Below are positions 1 through 7,826 of a DNA stretch of 64,000 bases, piece by piece. The notes beneath the pieces were generated by a model that saw only the letters and a list, made by a program, of their open reading frames with translations, had not been told where the DNA came from and made no database searches. The position numbers were made by a program, and so were the translations under genes. How positions within the stretch are numbered: the first letter of the stretch is position 1; each line of letters begins with the position of its first letter. The stretch comes from Pararhodobacter zhoushanensis (GTDB lineage Bacteria; Pseudomonadota; Alphaproteobacteria; Rhodobacterales; Rhodobacteraceae): positions 62,001-126,000 of the forward strand of contig NZ_REEZ01000006.1 in assembly GCF_003990445.1 (NCBI RefSeq). Reading direction: 5' to 3'.

Positions 1-7
1 GCTTGTC

Positions 8-134
8 GCGAATTCACCCCCGAGGATATTTAGTGCATAAAGTTGGGGCTTAACTTTTCGTTAACCTTGTCCAACTTTATGCCTGATATATCCCGGGGGC
101 GGGCCGGAACGGCCCGGCGGGGGCAGCGCCCCCG
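8..134. repeat. Composite intergenic hairpin repeat, copy 1
   Basis: The block starts with GCGAATTCACCCCCGAGGAT, which recurs with one extra C at 53245-53264, followed in both places by a TTAAC...GTTAA motif. Here the core is a 12-bp perfect inverted repeat, GCATAAAGTTGG (35-46) and CCAACTTTATGC (71-82), with TTAAC/GTTAA nested inside. Two GC hairpins follow: CGGGCC/GGCCCG (100-105, 111-116) and CGGGGGC/GCCCCCG (118-124, 128-134). The block lies past the 3' end of the leftward sulfur operon, so it may end transcription. No coding frame is convincing. Confidence 0.6.
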
Positions 135-172
135 AGCGGCGCGAAGGCCCTCGATGGGCCTGAGCGCCGCGC

Positions 173-595
173 CTACCCGTTCGCCAGCCGGTCGATCAGC
201 TCGCGGAATTGCCCCAGCTGGTAGCCGTATTGCGCCCCCGCTGCGATCAGGTCATCCGTCGGTTGCCGTCCGGCATTGGCCAGGGCCCAGACGACCGATG
301 ACCGGTTGCCCGACGCGCAATAGGCCAGCACCTTGCCACCGGCGTCGATCGCCTCGCGCTGCGCCTCAACATTCTCCATGGTCAGCGCGCCGCCGACCAC
401 CGGGTTGACCACAAACCCCATCCCCGCCGCCTCGACCGCGCTGCGCAGGGTGTCGGCGTGCAATTCGGGCGGGTTCTCGCCATCGGGGCGGTTGCAGATC
501 ACCGTGGTGTAGCCCGCGGCGGCAATGGCCGGGATATCCTCGGGCAGGATCTGCGGGGTGACGCTGTAGCTGTCGGTCAGCGGACGGATGTCCAT
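173..595 (-). CDS. Rhodanese-like sulfurtransferase (TIGR01244 type)
   Basis: A 140-aa single-domain protein of the phosphatase-like/rhodanese family that is fused to, or encoded beside, persulfide dioxygenases in alphaproteobacteria. The catalytic loop CASGNRSS near residue 92 has the Cys-x4-Arg spacing of a sulfurtransferase loop. The expected role is carrying persulfide sulfur in the cytosol, with the enzyme at 1542-2405. A longer reading frame continues upstream, but the start at 595 is preferred because the extension runs into the YeeE gene and has no family similarity. It is the last gene of the operon, 19 bp after the preceding gene. Confidence 0.85.
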   Translation of the reverse strand: MDIRPLTDSYSVTPQILPEDIPAIAAAGYTTVICNRPDGENPPELHADTLRSAVEAAGMGFVVNPVVGGALTMENVEAQREAIDAGGKVLAYCASGNRSSVVWALANAGRQPTDDLIAAGAQYGYQLGQFRELIDRLANG

Positions 596-614
596 AAGGG
601 CGGCTCCTGGCTCG

Positions 615-1055
615 TTAGCGGATCGCAGCGGCGACGGCGTTGACACGCGTGCGCACGGCGGGTGCAAGCAACATACCGGCGAGCATCGCGGCAAGGAAGA
701 CCAAACCGCCGATCCCGCCCCAGCTGATCGAGGCAATGGCCGGACCCGGGCACAGTCCCACAAGCCCCCAGCCTGCACCGAACATCAGCGACCCGATCAC
801 CAGATTGCCGTCGATCTCGGTGCCCGGCTTGCCCGGCAGCGGGCTGCCCAGCAGCGATTTTGCCCGCCGCGAGGCGATGTTCCACGCGACCGCCATCGGC
901 AGGATCGCGCCGCCCAGCACAAAGGCCAGCGTCGGGTCCCAGTCGCCGAAAATGTCCAGCCAGCCCTGCACCTTGTCGGTGTTGGTCATGCCCGAGATCA
1001 GCAGGCCCGTGCCAAACAGCCCGCCTGCAAAGAGGGAGAAGAGATTGCGCATCAT
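615..1055 (-). CDS. YeeE/YedE-family membrane protein (second half, DUF6691-like)
   Basis: A 146-aa hydrophobic protein with about four membrane spans, similar to the C-terminal half of YeeE/YedE thiosulfate transporters. The segment GWGLVGLCPGPAI holds the conserved Cys-Pro-Gly-Pro element of the half-size partner. It lies one base after the stop of the first half-protein (1057-1485), so the two are probably co-translated and form one transporter, as proposed for PmpA/PmpB pairs. The inferred role is uptake or movement of thiosulfate or another reduced sulfur compound. Confidence 0.85.
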   Translation of the reverse strand: MMRNLFSLFAGGLFGTGLLISGMTNTDKVQGWLDIFGDWDPTLAFVLGGAILPMAVAWNIASRRAKSLLGSPLPGKPGTEIDGNLVIGSLMFGAGWGLVGLCPGPAIASISWGGIGGLVFLAAMLAGMLLAPAVRTRVNAVAAAIR

Positions 1056-1056
1056 G

Positions 1057-1485
1057 TCAGATCACCGAAAGCCAATGGCGGAAAACGATCACGGACACCC
1101 CGCCCGCAATCAGATAGAACACCGTCGCGATGATCCCGCGCATCGACAGCCGCGAGATGCCGCAGACCCCGTGTCCTGAGGTACAGCCGTTGGCCAGCCG
1201 CGTACCGACGCCGACCAGCAGCCCTGCCGCGACGATGGCCGACAGGTTGGTGGTGATGTTGGTCTGCACAGGCTCTGCCATGAACCCGCGCAGCACCATC
1301 GGCACCAGGGCCAGACCGGCGATAAAGCTGAGCCTCTCGGCCCAGGTGCTCCAGCCTGAGCGGTCGACCAGACCGCCGATGATGCCCGACGCGCCCATGA
1401 TCCGGCCGCTGCCCAGCAGATAGAACGACGCCGCAGCGCCGATCATGAGGCCCCCGACGAGGCCCCAGATCCAATCGATATCCAT
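1057..1485 (-). CDS. YeeE/YedE-family thiosulfate/sulfur transporter (first half)
   Basis: A 142-aa integral membrane protein with about four spans and the family signature NGCTSGHGVCG near residue 100, whose cysteines handle the sulfur substrate in characterised YeeE proteins. Full-length YeeE is about 350 aa, so this is a half-size form that pairs with the gene directly downstream. It sits 56 bp after the persulfide dioxygenase gene in the same direction. This is the PmpA/PmpB-type arrangement that BigR/SqrR-family repressors control in other proteobacteria. No such repressor gene is in the window. Confidence 0.88.
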   Translation of the reverse strand: MDIDWIWGLVGGLMIGAAASFYLLGSGRIMGASGIIGGLVDRSGWSTWAERLSFIAGLALVPMVLRGFMAEPVQTNITTNLSAIVAAGLLVGVGTRLANGCTSGHGVCGISRLSMRGIIATVFYLIAGGVSVIVFRHWLSVI

Positions 1486-1541
1486 GGTTATCTTCCCGTT
1501 TCAGTGCCCGGTTCTTGTGCTGACCGGGCTGATCGTGACGT

Positions 1542-2405
1542 TCAAAGCCCGTTCATTGGCACCTTGATATAGCTCACACCGTTGTCTTCCGGCGGCGGCA
1601 TCTGCCCGGCGCGCATGTTCACCTGTAGCGACGGAATGATCAGACGTGGCATCGCCAGCGTGGAATCCCGTTCCGTACGCATGGACACAAACGCCTCGGC
1701 GGGTTTGCCCGCGCCGACGTGAATGTTGAAAGCTTTCTGTTCGGCAACGGTGGTTTCCCAGGCGTATTCGTCGCGCCCCGGCGCCTTGTAGTCATGACCG
1801 ACAAAGATCCGCGTCGCATCGGGCAGCGCAAGGATCTTCTGGATCGACTCATAGAGCGTCTCGGCCGAGCCACCGGGAAAATCACAGCGTGCCGTGCCGA
1901 AATCGGGCATGAACAGCGTGTCACCGACAAAGGCCGCATCGCCCACCACATAGGTCAGGCAGGCCGGCGTATGCCCCGGCGTGTGCAGCACGTCGCCGCG
2001 CATCTGGCCAATATGGAAACTGTCGCCGTTCTTGAACAACCGGTCGAACTGCGAGCCGTCGCGCTGGAACTCGGTCCCTTCGTTGAACACCTTGCCGAAG
2101 GTGTCCTGCACGACCTTGATGTTCTCGCCGATACCGATCTTGCCCCCCAGCGCCTGCTGCAGATACGGCGCTGCCGAGAGATGATCAGCATGGACATGGC
2201 TTTCGAGCAGCCATTCGACCTCGAACCCCTTCTCTTTGACAAAGGCGATCACCGTATCGGCCGAGCGGGTATCGGTCCGCCCCGAGGCATAATCGAAATC
2301 AAGCACGGAATCGACGATGGCGCATTTGGTGCTGGACGGGTCGCGGACGACATAGGTGATGGTGAAGGTCGCTTCGTCGAAAAAGCCGTAAACTTCCGGT
2401 TGCAT
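1542..2405 (-). CDS. MBL-fold persulfide dioxygenase-like hydrolase (Blh/ETHE1 group)
   Basis: A 287-aa metallo-beta-lactamase-fold protein. The metal motif HVHADH near residue 73, and later His and Asp ligands in HTPGHTPA, GDTLF and GHDY, fit the glyoxalase II/persulfide dioxygenase group. The family oxidises glutathione persulfide to sulfite with mononuclear iron, or hydrolyses related thioesters. Its neighbours, sulfurtransferase and YeeE pair, favour sulfide detoxification. The start at 2405 is chosen over an in-frame ATG at 2456: it gives the family N-terminus (MQPEVYGFFDEAT), and the upstream ATG lies inside the putative operator. First gene of the operon. Confidence 0.85.
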   Translation of the reverse strand: MQPEVYGFFDEATFTITYVVRDPSSTKCAIVDSVLDFDYASGRTDTRSADTVIAFVKEKGFEVEWLLESHVHADHLSAAPYLQQALGGKIGIGENIKVVQDTFGKVFNEGTEFQRDGSQFDRLFKNGDSFHIGQMRGDVLHTPGHTPACLTYVVGDAAFVGDTLFMPDFGTARCDFPGGSAETLYESIQKILALPDATRIFVGHDYKAPGRDEYAWETTVAEQKAFNIHVGAGKPAEAFVSMRTERDSTLAMPRLIIPSLQVNMRAGQMPPPEDNGVSYIKVPMNGL

Positions 2406-2450
2406 CGCGGTCTCCCTGCTCTGACTGTTAGGGGCAATATAACCGACAAA

Positions 2451-2474
2451 ATTCACATTGCAAGATTTGAATGT
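2451..2474. promoter_or_regulatory. Candidate operator of the sulfur operon
   Basis: An AT-rich island directly upstream of the first operon gene contains ATTC (2451-2454) and GAAT (2469-2472), and the imperfectly nested inverted repeat ACATT/AATGT (2455-2459, 2470-2474). BigR/SqrR repressors of persulfide genes bind ATTC-N8-GAAT elements. The spacing here is 14, not 8, so this is only a suggestion based on position and half-sites. Confidence 0.3.
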
Positions 2475-2611
2475 TTATTTCTGCCCGGCGTGGCGAACCG
2501 ACGCAGGATGCCCGGTCCTGCGCCGCTGTTACAAAGGCCGTATTGATATGGATCATGCTCTGCGGTGCCTTCCCCCCGTACACTGGCGCAACCCAGCACA
2601 AGGAGGCCCCC

Positions 2612-2944
2612 GTGACCCAGTTGCCCGCCGAAGCTTTGTCCCGCCGAAAAGCCCAACTGATCGCCAGACTGGCCGAACTTGACCAGCGTTTGCATGGGAT
2701 CGAGGATGAACTGCTCTCGCACCAGTCGCGTGACTGGGAAGAGATGGCCACCGAACGCGAAAACGATGAGGTTCTCACCTCGATCGGGGATGACGGACGT
2801 GCCGAGTTGCGCATGATCTTCGCGGCGCTCGCGCGGCTGGACGCAGGCAGCTACGGGGTCTGCGTGACCTGCGCCACCCCCATCGCCGCCGAGCGGCTGG
2901 ACTTGCTGCCCGCAACCCCGTTCTGCCGGGACTGCGCGCCCTAA
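2612..2944 (+). CDS. TraR/DksA-family zinc-finger protein
   Basis: A 110-aa protein: a helical coiled-coil N-terminal half followed by a C4 zinc finger, CVTC...CRDC (about residues 86-107). DksA-family proteins act through the RNA polymerase secondary channel; short members are often stress-linked, and the target is unknown here. The GTG start at 2612 is chosen because AGGAGG lies at 2601-2606 with ideal spacing. A longer frame exists upstream but has no ribosome site and reads through the promoter region. It is divergent from the sulfur operon, so the 200-bp intergenic stretch probably carries both promoters. Confidence 0.8.
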   Translation: MTQLPAEALSRRKAQLIARLAELDQRLHGIEDELLSHQSRDWEEMATERENDEVLTSIGDDGRAELRMIFAALARLDAGSYGVCVTCATPIAAERLDLLPATPFCRDCAP

Positions 2945-2967
2945 GCCTCAACCAGTGTTGATGATTT

Positions 2968-2984
2968 TGGTGGCAGAGCCACCA
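2968..2984. terminator. Hairpin after the DksA-like gene
   Basis: A perfect 7-bp stem TGGTGGC/GCCACCA with an AGA loop, 23 bp past the stop codon. A run of T follows only about 12 bases later, so it is a weak candidate terminator. Confidence 0.35.
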
Positions 2985-3066
2985 CACCAAGCCTCATTTT
3001 CATCAGCAAGTCTTGCCAGCCTGCGTGCTCTTTCGTCTAATGACGAAACAGTAACCAGGAGCCGCA

Positions 3067-4905
3067 GTGAACCGTCAACCCGCGACCGACAGTGATCCGA
3101 AGGCGGAACAAAGCCCTGTTGTCGCGCGTCGCAACCGAAACAGCGTCGCGATCCTGGTCCTGAGCGGACCAGACGGCAATCGCATGAGCCCGACCTTGAT
3201 CACAGCGCTGCACCGGGCGGTGGTCGAGGCGGCGGCAGACCCCGCGGCTCGTGCAATCGTTCTGACGTCGTCCGAGGATTTCTGTCTGGGGCCGCATGAC
3301 GACCTGCCCCCGCCGGGACCGGGCCGCCACAAGACCCCAGCCAGCCTTGCCGCGCTCGCGGCGCTCTGCACCCTGATCGAGCGCGCGCCCAAACCCGTGG
3401 TCTGCGCCCTGCGCGGGCGGGTCTCGGGTGGCGGGCTGATGGTCGCGCTGGCAGCGGCGGGTCGCGTGTCCGGTCCTCGGGCGGTGTTCACCTGCCCCGA
3501 GCTTCGCGCCGGGCGTGTGCCGCCTGCGGGCGGGCCGGTGCGGCTGGCGTGGCGCGTCGGTGCCGGACCGGCACTGCGCCTGATGAACGGCGCGGTATGG
3601 TCCGCCGAAAAGGCACAGAAAGCCGGTCTGATCGACGCCGTGCACAAGGAAGGGTTGCTGGCCGCAGCGATCAACCGCGCGTTGGGGCTGGCCGATGGCA
3701 CCAGCGTTGCCGATCCGCGCCCAGGTCTGGCCGATGCCAACCGCTTCCGCTCCGCCGTGGCCGAGGCGCGGGCCGCCCTGCCCGCGCCGTTTCTCAGTGC
3801 ATCGATGGCCGATCACTGGCTGGTCGACTGTGTCGAGGCCGCGCAATTGCTGCCCCCCGAACAGGCGCTCGACTTTGCCGTCATCCGCGCCGCCGACGCC
3901 GCCAGCCGACCCGAAGCGCGGGCCTTGGCCCATCTCGCCCGGGCCGCGCGCCGTGCCCTGCACCCGGTCCCGCGCCCGGCCAGCGGCGCGGTCATCGTTG
4001 CGCTGGACAAGGAACAGGCCGCGCGCTGGGTGCCGGTGATGCTGCACGAAGGCGCTCCGGTCATCCTGATGGGCCAGGACCGCGCGACGCTGGCCGACGC
4101 GCTGGAAACCGTGGCCGAGGCGCAGCTGGATCTGGTCGAGGCGGGGCGTCTGACCGAGGCCGAGGCCGAAGCCGACTGGACCCGCGTTTCGGGCCGCCTG
4201 GCACTGGAGCCCGATCAGCCCATCGGCGTGGCGCTGGCCGATGCGGCGCACATCGACTGGCTGGCGGCGCAACTGCCCGACGTGGTGCCGCTCGCCTTGT
4301 GGTCACCGGCGGGCGAGCGGCACCCCCGCGCGGTAACCCTCGTGCCCGCACCGACCCGCCCGACCCGGCTGTGCGAGATCGTCAGCAACAAGGCGGCTGC
4401 GATCGACGCCGTCGCCGGGATGGCATTGCAGATGCGGCTCACCCCGCTGCGCGCGCGCGGCGGGCCGCTGCTGGCGCCGTTGATCCGGGCGACGGCGCAG
4501 GCCGCCGCGCGGCTGCGGGCCGCCGGGGTCAGTGTGGGCGAGTTGACCGCGACCGGGATTGTCCCGCCGGGGCTGGACCACGGCGAGGTTGCCGCTGAAC
4601 GCGCCGCCTTGCCGCTGCCTGTCGAGCGGCTGATCCTGCTGGCCGTGGTCAACGCGGCGGCCAAACTATTGGAAGACGGGCATGCGGCGCGTCCCTCAGA
4701 CGTGGATCTGGCGCTGGTGCTTGGGGCGGGCTGGCCGAACTGGCGCGGCGGTCCGCTGGCCGAAGCCGACGCGCTGGGGCCGATGGTCCTGCGGCACGAA
4801 TTGCGCGCCGCCGCGGTGCTGGATGCCGAGCTCTGGACGCCCGAACCGATGCTGGACGAGATGATCCGGCGCGGCTGGCGGTTTGAGGATCTGAACGCGG
4901 GTTGA
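3067..4905 (+). CDS. Degenerate FadB/FadJ-like protein (crotonase plus 3-hydroxyacyl-CoA dehydrogenase remnants)
   Basis: A 612-aa protein with the layout of the fatty-oxidation alpha subunit but eroded catalytic sites. Residues about 25-215 match the crotonase domain. In GGGLMVALAAAGRV the first catalytic Glu (FadB E119) appears as Met, while the second is kept in CPELRAG. The region from about 305 aligns with the NAD domain, but there is no GxGxxG, and the His of the HFF[NS]P motif is missing (ALWSP). The last ~80 residues retain the dehydrogenase C-terminal pattern, with WRGGPLAEADALG near 560. The GTG start has AGGAG at 3057-3061. A regulatory or scaffolding paralogue is possible; catalysis is doubtful. 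No thiolase partner is adjacent. Confidence 0.65.
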   Translation: MNRQPATDSDPKAEQSPVVARRNRNSVAILVLSGPDGNRMSPTLITALHRAVVEAAADPAARAIVLTSSEDFCLGPHDDLPPPGPGRHKTPASLAALAALCTLIERAPKPVVCALRGRVSGGGLMVALAAAGRVSGPRAVFTCPELRAGRVPPAGGPVRLAWRVGAGPALRLMNGAVWSAEKAQKAGLIDAVHKEGLLAAAINRALGLADGTSVADPRPGLADANRFRSAVAEARAALPAPFLSASMADHWLVDCVEAAQLLPPEQALDFAVIRAADAASRPEARALAHLARAARRALHPVPRPASGAVIVALDKEQAARWVPVMLHEGAPVILMGQDRATLADALETVAEAQLDLVEAGRLTEAEAEADWTRVSGRLALEPDQPIGVALADAAHIDWLAAQLPDVVPLALWSPAGERHPRAVTLVPAPTRPTRLCEIVSNKAAAIDAVAGMALQMRLTPLRARGGPLLAPLIRATAQAAARLRAAGVSVGELTATGIVPPGLDHGEVAAERAALPLPVERLILLAVVNAAAKLLEDGHAARPSDVDLALVLGAGWPNWRGGPLAEADALGPMVLRHELRAAAVLDAELWTPEPMLDEMIRRGWRFEDLNAG

Positions 4906-4910
4906 AGGGG

Positions 4911-4927
4911 TGTCCCACGATGGGACA
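4911..4927 (+). terminator. Hairpin after the FadJ-like gene
   Basis: Perfect 7-bp stem TGTCCCA/TGGGACA with a CGA loop, five bases after the stop codon. A T-rich stretch (GATGTTTTTC) follows about 15 bases later. It probably helps end transcription, but is not a canonical terminator. Confidence 0.4.
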
Positions 4928-5247
4928 GCTGACCGGGTTGATGTTTTTCAAGGGCTTACGCGTGAACGTTAACCCTGTCACAACACTTTTCCGGGTGCGA
5001 ACCAGCGGTCGCCCGGCATCGCATCACGCGGGAACAGCGATTCACTTTCGGTAAATGTTTTGGCGGCAGGCTGGAGCGCAGCAGAGGTAACGTCAGCAGA
5101 ATCGCGCCATGAATCCCCTGAAGAAGAACACATACCGGGCTTTTCTGTACGGTTGCCTGCACCGGATTTCGCGGATTCTGATCACGGCCAGCGCTCGCCC
5201 CAAAAGATAAAAATTCCCTTTATAGCCATCGGCTTGCGCAGGGTTCT
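4928..5247. other. Intergenic region between convergent genes
   Basis: About 320 bp between the FadJ-like gene and holC, which converge. Apart from the small reading frame at 5109-5210 I see no supported gene. An AT-rich stretch (5205-5224, including ATAAAAATTCCCTTTATAG) lies just downstream of holC on the minus strand, without a clear stem. Confidence 0.4.
5109..5210 (+). CDS. Possible 33-aa basic peptide
   Basis: A short ATG frame for a basic, partly hydrophobic peptide (MNPLKKNTYRAFLYG at the start, ending in ASARPKR). There is no good ribosome site; AGAGG at 5093-5097 is too far upstream. I do not recognise a family. It is listed because the amino-acid composition looks coherent and no larger gene uses this stretch. 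Confidence 0.2.
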   Translation: MNPLKKNTYRAFLYGCLHRISRILITASARPKR

Positions 5248-5718
5248 TCACTTCGGATGCTTCGCCTTGCACTCCCACCGCCCGGACTCGCGGCTCCAGT
5301 ACTCCGCCTCGATCCCCGCGCCGGTCAGGCTGCGCCATTGCGCCCGTGCGCGGACGACGGCGTCTTCGTCCGTGCCGTCGAAGACCACGCAAAGCCGCTC
5401 GACCGCCGCCGCCTCGATCGCCGCAACTTCGGCCCCGTCAAGGGTCACCAGACATCCCGGCGCGTTGGGCAAAGCGTCGGCCGGGCGCGTATCGCAGACC
5501 AAAAGACACGGCTGGTCCGCGTCATGCGGACCGCCTGCCATGCCATGCGGCAGAAAGCCGTCGCCATGCCAGAGCGTGCGGTCCAGCGCCTCCATCCGCG
5601 CCTGATCGGTGCCCCGCACCGCAACGCGCAACCCGATCTCAATGGCCTTGCCGACCAGCACCGGCAGCAAGGCTTCAACCGGATCGCGCGTCAGGTGGTA
5701 GAATTTGGCAACCGCCAT
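5248..5718 (-). CDS. holC: DNA polymerase III subunit chi
   Basis: A 156-aa protein close to the usual HolC length (about 150). It starts MAVAKFYHLTRDPVEALLP and carries the typical stretch ALDRTLWHGDGFLPHG around residues 45-60. Chi joins psi in the clamp-loader complex and contacts single-strand-binding protein on the lagging strand. It follows pepA by three bases in the same direction, the pepA-holC arrangement common in proteobacteria. Confidence 0.92.
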   Translation of the reverse strand: MAVAKFYHLTRDPVEALLPVLVGKAIEIGLRVAVRGTDQARMEALDRTLWHGDGFLPHGMAGGPHDADQPCLLVCDTRPADALPNAPGCLVTLDGAEVAAIEAAAVERLCVVFDGTDEDAVVRARAQWRSLTGAGIEAEYWSRESGRWECKAKHPK

Positions 5719-5721
5719 GCG

Positions 5722-7173
5722 TCAGCCTTCAAACTTGGCCCGAACCAGCGCGTCCAGCGTGCGCACGCCCCAGCCCGAGGCACCTTTGGGCGCCAATGTG
5801 GTGTCGGTCGACGGATACGCGACGCCCGCGATGTCGATATGCGCCCAGGGCTGTCCGTCCTTGATAAAGCGTTGCAGGAACTGCGCTGCGGTGATCGCCC
5901 CGCCATAGCGTCCGCCAGTGTTCTTCATATCGGCCATGCGGCTCTTGATCAGCGCGTCATACGCCGGGCTCAGCGGCATTCGCCACGCGCCCTCGCCCTG
6001 GGTTTGCGCGGCTTTCAACAGATCCGCGCAGAACGGGTCATCATTAGAGAAAACCGCTGCATTTTCAAAGCCAAGCGCAACAAGACAGGCCCCCGTCAGC
6101 GTCGCCAGATCGACGATGGCGCGGGGCGCGAAGCGTTCCTGCGCGTACCAAAGCACATCGGCCAGCACCAGACGGCCTTCGGCGTCGGTGTTGATGATCT
6201 CAATGGTATCGCCCTTCATCGAGGTGACGACATCGCCGGGGCGCTGCGCCTTGCCGTCGGGCATGTTTTCGACCAGCCCGACCAGCCCGACGACATGCGC
6301 CTTGGCCTTGCGCGCCGCCAGCGCGCGCATGGTCCCGGCGACCACCGCCGCGCCGCCCATGTCCATGATCATCTCTTCCATGCCGCCCGCCGGCTTGATC
6401 GAGATGCCGCCGGTGTCAAACACGACGCCCTTGCCAACCAGTGCCAGCGGCGCGCCTTCGGCGCCTTTCCACTGCATAACGACAACCTTCGTCGGACTTT
6501 CCGACCCCTGCCCGACGCCCAGAAGCGCGCGCATGCCCAGTTTTTCCAGCTCAGGCTCGTCAAGCACCTCGACGCTCAGCCCCATCGCTGTCATCGCCAG
6601 CAGCCGGTCGGCAAATTCGGTCGTGGTCAGGATATTGGCCGGATCATTGACCAGATCGCGGGTGAAATGCACGGCCTCGGCCCGGCCCAGCACCTCGGCG
6701 CAGAGCGTGGCGGTTGCCTCGGGTTCGGGATGCGCAATCTGGATGGTGCCCGGCAGTTTGGGCGCTTCGGCTTTGCGCGAATAGACATAGCTGCGCAGCG
6801 CAAGGCCTTCGATCAGCGCGGGCAGTGGCTTGACCAGACGGGCGAGCACCAGCGCGCCCTCGGGTTTGAGCCCCTTGGCGATGGTGGCCCCGGCCTTGAG
6901 CAGAACCTCGGCATCGGCCTTGCGCGGCAAACGGATCAGCTGCACGGCGCTGGCAGAAAGGCCCGTCGGAAAAGCCAGTGTCAGCCCCTCGCCCGGCTTC
7001 ACGCTGTCCCAGCTGTCGGCTGTAACCGCACGGGTCAGCGCGCCGCGCATCAAGCGGTCGACGCGCTTTGCCTCGGCATCGAGGGTGAGATCGGCGAAGA
7101 CCACGACACGGCCGGTATGCGCGGCAAGCGCGGCGGGATCGGGCGTGATGAACTGAATGTCGGGAAGGGCCAT
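5722..7173 (-). CDS. pepA: Leucyl aminopeptidase (M17)
   Basis: A 483-aa cytosolic metallo-aminopeptidase that removes N-terminal residues from peptides. The M17 signature NTDAEGRL is present near residue 326. The metal and substrate lysine and aspartate lie in VGKGVVFDTGGISIKP near 245. The N-terminal macro-like domain covers about 160 residues. The start at 7173 is chosen because the reading frame upstream (to 7383) has no similarity and GGAGA stands a few bases before this ATG. It is first in a two-gene unit with holC and divergent from lptF. Confidence 0.95.
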   Translation of the reverse strand: MALPDIQFITPDPAALAAHTGRVVVFADLTLDAEAKRVDRLMRGALTRAVTADSWDSVKPGEGLTLAFPTGLSASAVQLIRLPRKADAEVLLKAGATIAKGLKPEGALVLARLVKPLPALIEGLALRSYVYSRKAEAPKLPGTIQIAHPEPEATATLCAEVLGRAEAVHFTRDLVNDPANILTTTEFADRLLAMTAMGLSVEVLDEPELEKLGMRALLGVGQGSESPTKVVVMQWKGAEGAPLALVGKGVVFDTGGISIKPAGGMEEMIMDMGGAAVVAGTMRALAARKAKAHVVGLVGLVENMPDGKAQRPGDVVTSMKGDTIEIINTDAEGRLVLADVLWYAQERFAPRAIVDLATLTGACLVALGFENAAVFSNDDPFCADLLKAAQTQGEGAWRMPLSPAYDALIKSRMADMKNTGGRYGGAITAAQFLQRFIKDGQPWAHIDIAGVAYPSTDTTLAPKGASGWGVRTLDALVRAKFEG

Positions 7174-7826
7174 GCAAGTGTCTCCGGTCGTTGCGGGCAG
7201 AAGGTAGCCCCTGCCCGTCCGGATGGCCAGAGGCGAGACTGGTCGGGTCAGGTCGCCGCCTGAAGCGCGACGGGTGTTGTTGGGGGGCCAGTGATCGGCG
7301 GTGAGGATGACCAACGCCGCGCCTGTATTGATGCGGGTCGGGGCACGTTTCAAAGCTTGGGTCACGGCAGAAAAATGGCGCACGCCAAAGGGCTTGGGAC
7401 ATTGCGGGTATTAATCCCGGTCCTGGTGGCCGTCGTGAGGCAACACAAGATTCCGGCTGTCAGCGTGTACCTGCCCGTCGGCGGCACTGGCTGGGCGGTC
7501 TGCATTTCGGTCACCGGTCTGCGCCGCTGTGTCCGCTTTATCGAAACGCGCAATGAACAGTTCGGTCTGGCCGAAACCGACCTTCGGCCCGCTGCGCTGT
7601 TGCCAGCGCGGCTGGCATTCCTGTCTCACCCGTGTCCGCTCAGAACAAGGCAGCCCCGATGCTCCTGATCCACACACTGGGCAACCCGCCCCGGTCGCGC
7701 AGCCCCGTTATCAGGCCACCGCGGCAACCGCCGCCGCCGGCCCCGCGCGCCACCGATTGACGGTTTCACAGCGCTGATAAACCGATTAGATTGCCCGCAC
7801 TTGGGGACTTTGGTGAAGGGTGTCGC
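7174..7826. other. Long divergent intergenic region, pepA / lptF
   Basis: About 650 bp separating two divergent essential-type units. Short frames exist on both strands (for example 7291-7668 plus and 7411-7677 minus), but none has a convincing ribosome site or recognisable domain. The segment presumably contains the promoters of pepA-holC and of the lpt genes. I could not identify a -35/-10 pair with proper spacing, and I see no strong hairpin. Confidence 0.4.

Noticed and set aside
5257-7263. A 668-codon plus-strand frame opposite holC and pepA
   Set aside because: Spans two confident genes on the other strand; no recognisable protein.
7291-7668. A 125-codon frame between pepA and lptF
   Set aside because: No ribosome site, no family and atypical composition; competing frames exist on the other strand.
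7757-7791. A sigma-70 promoter for lptF (TTGACG followed by TTAGAT)
   Set aside because: The boxes are 23 bp apart, too far for a standard promoter, and no better -10 is at 16-18 bp.
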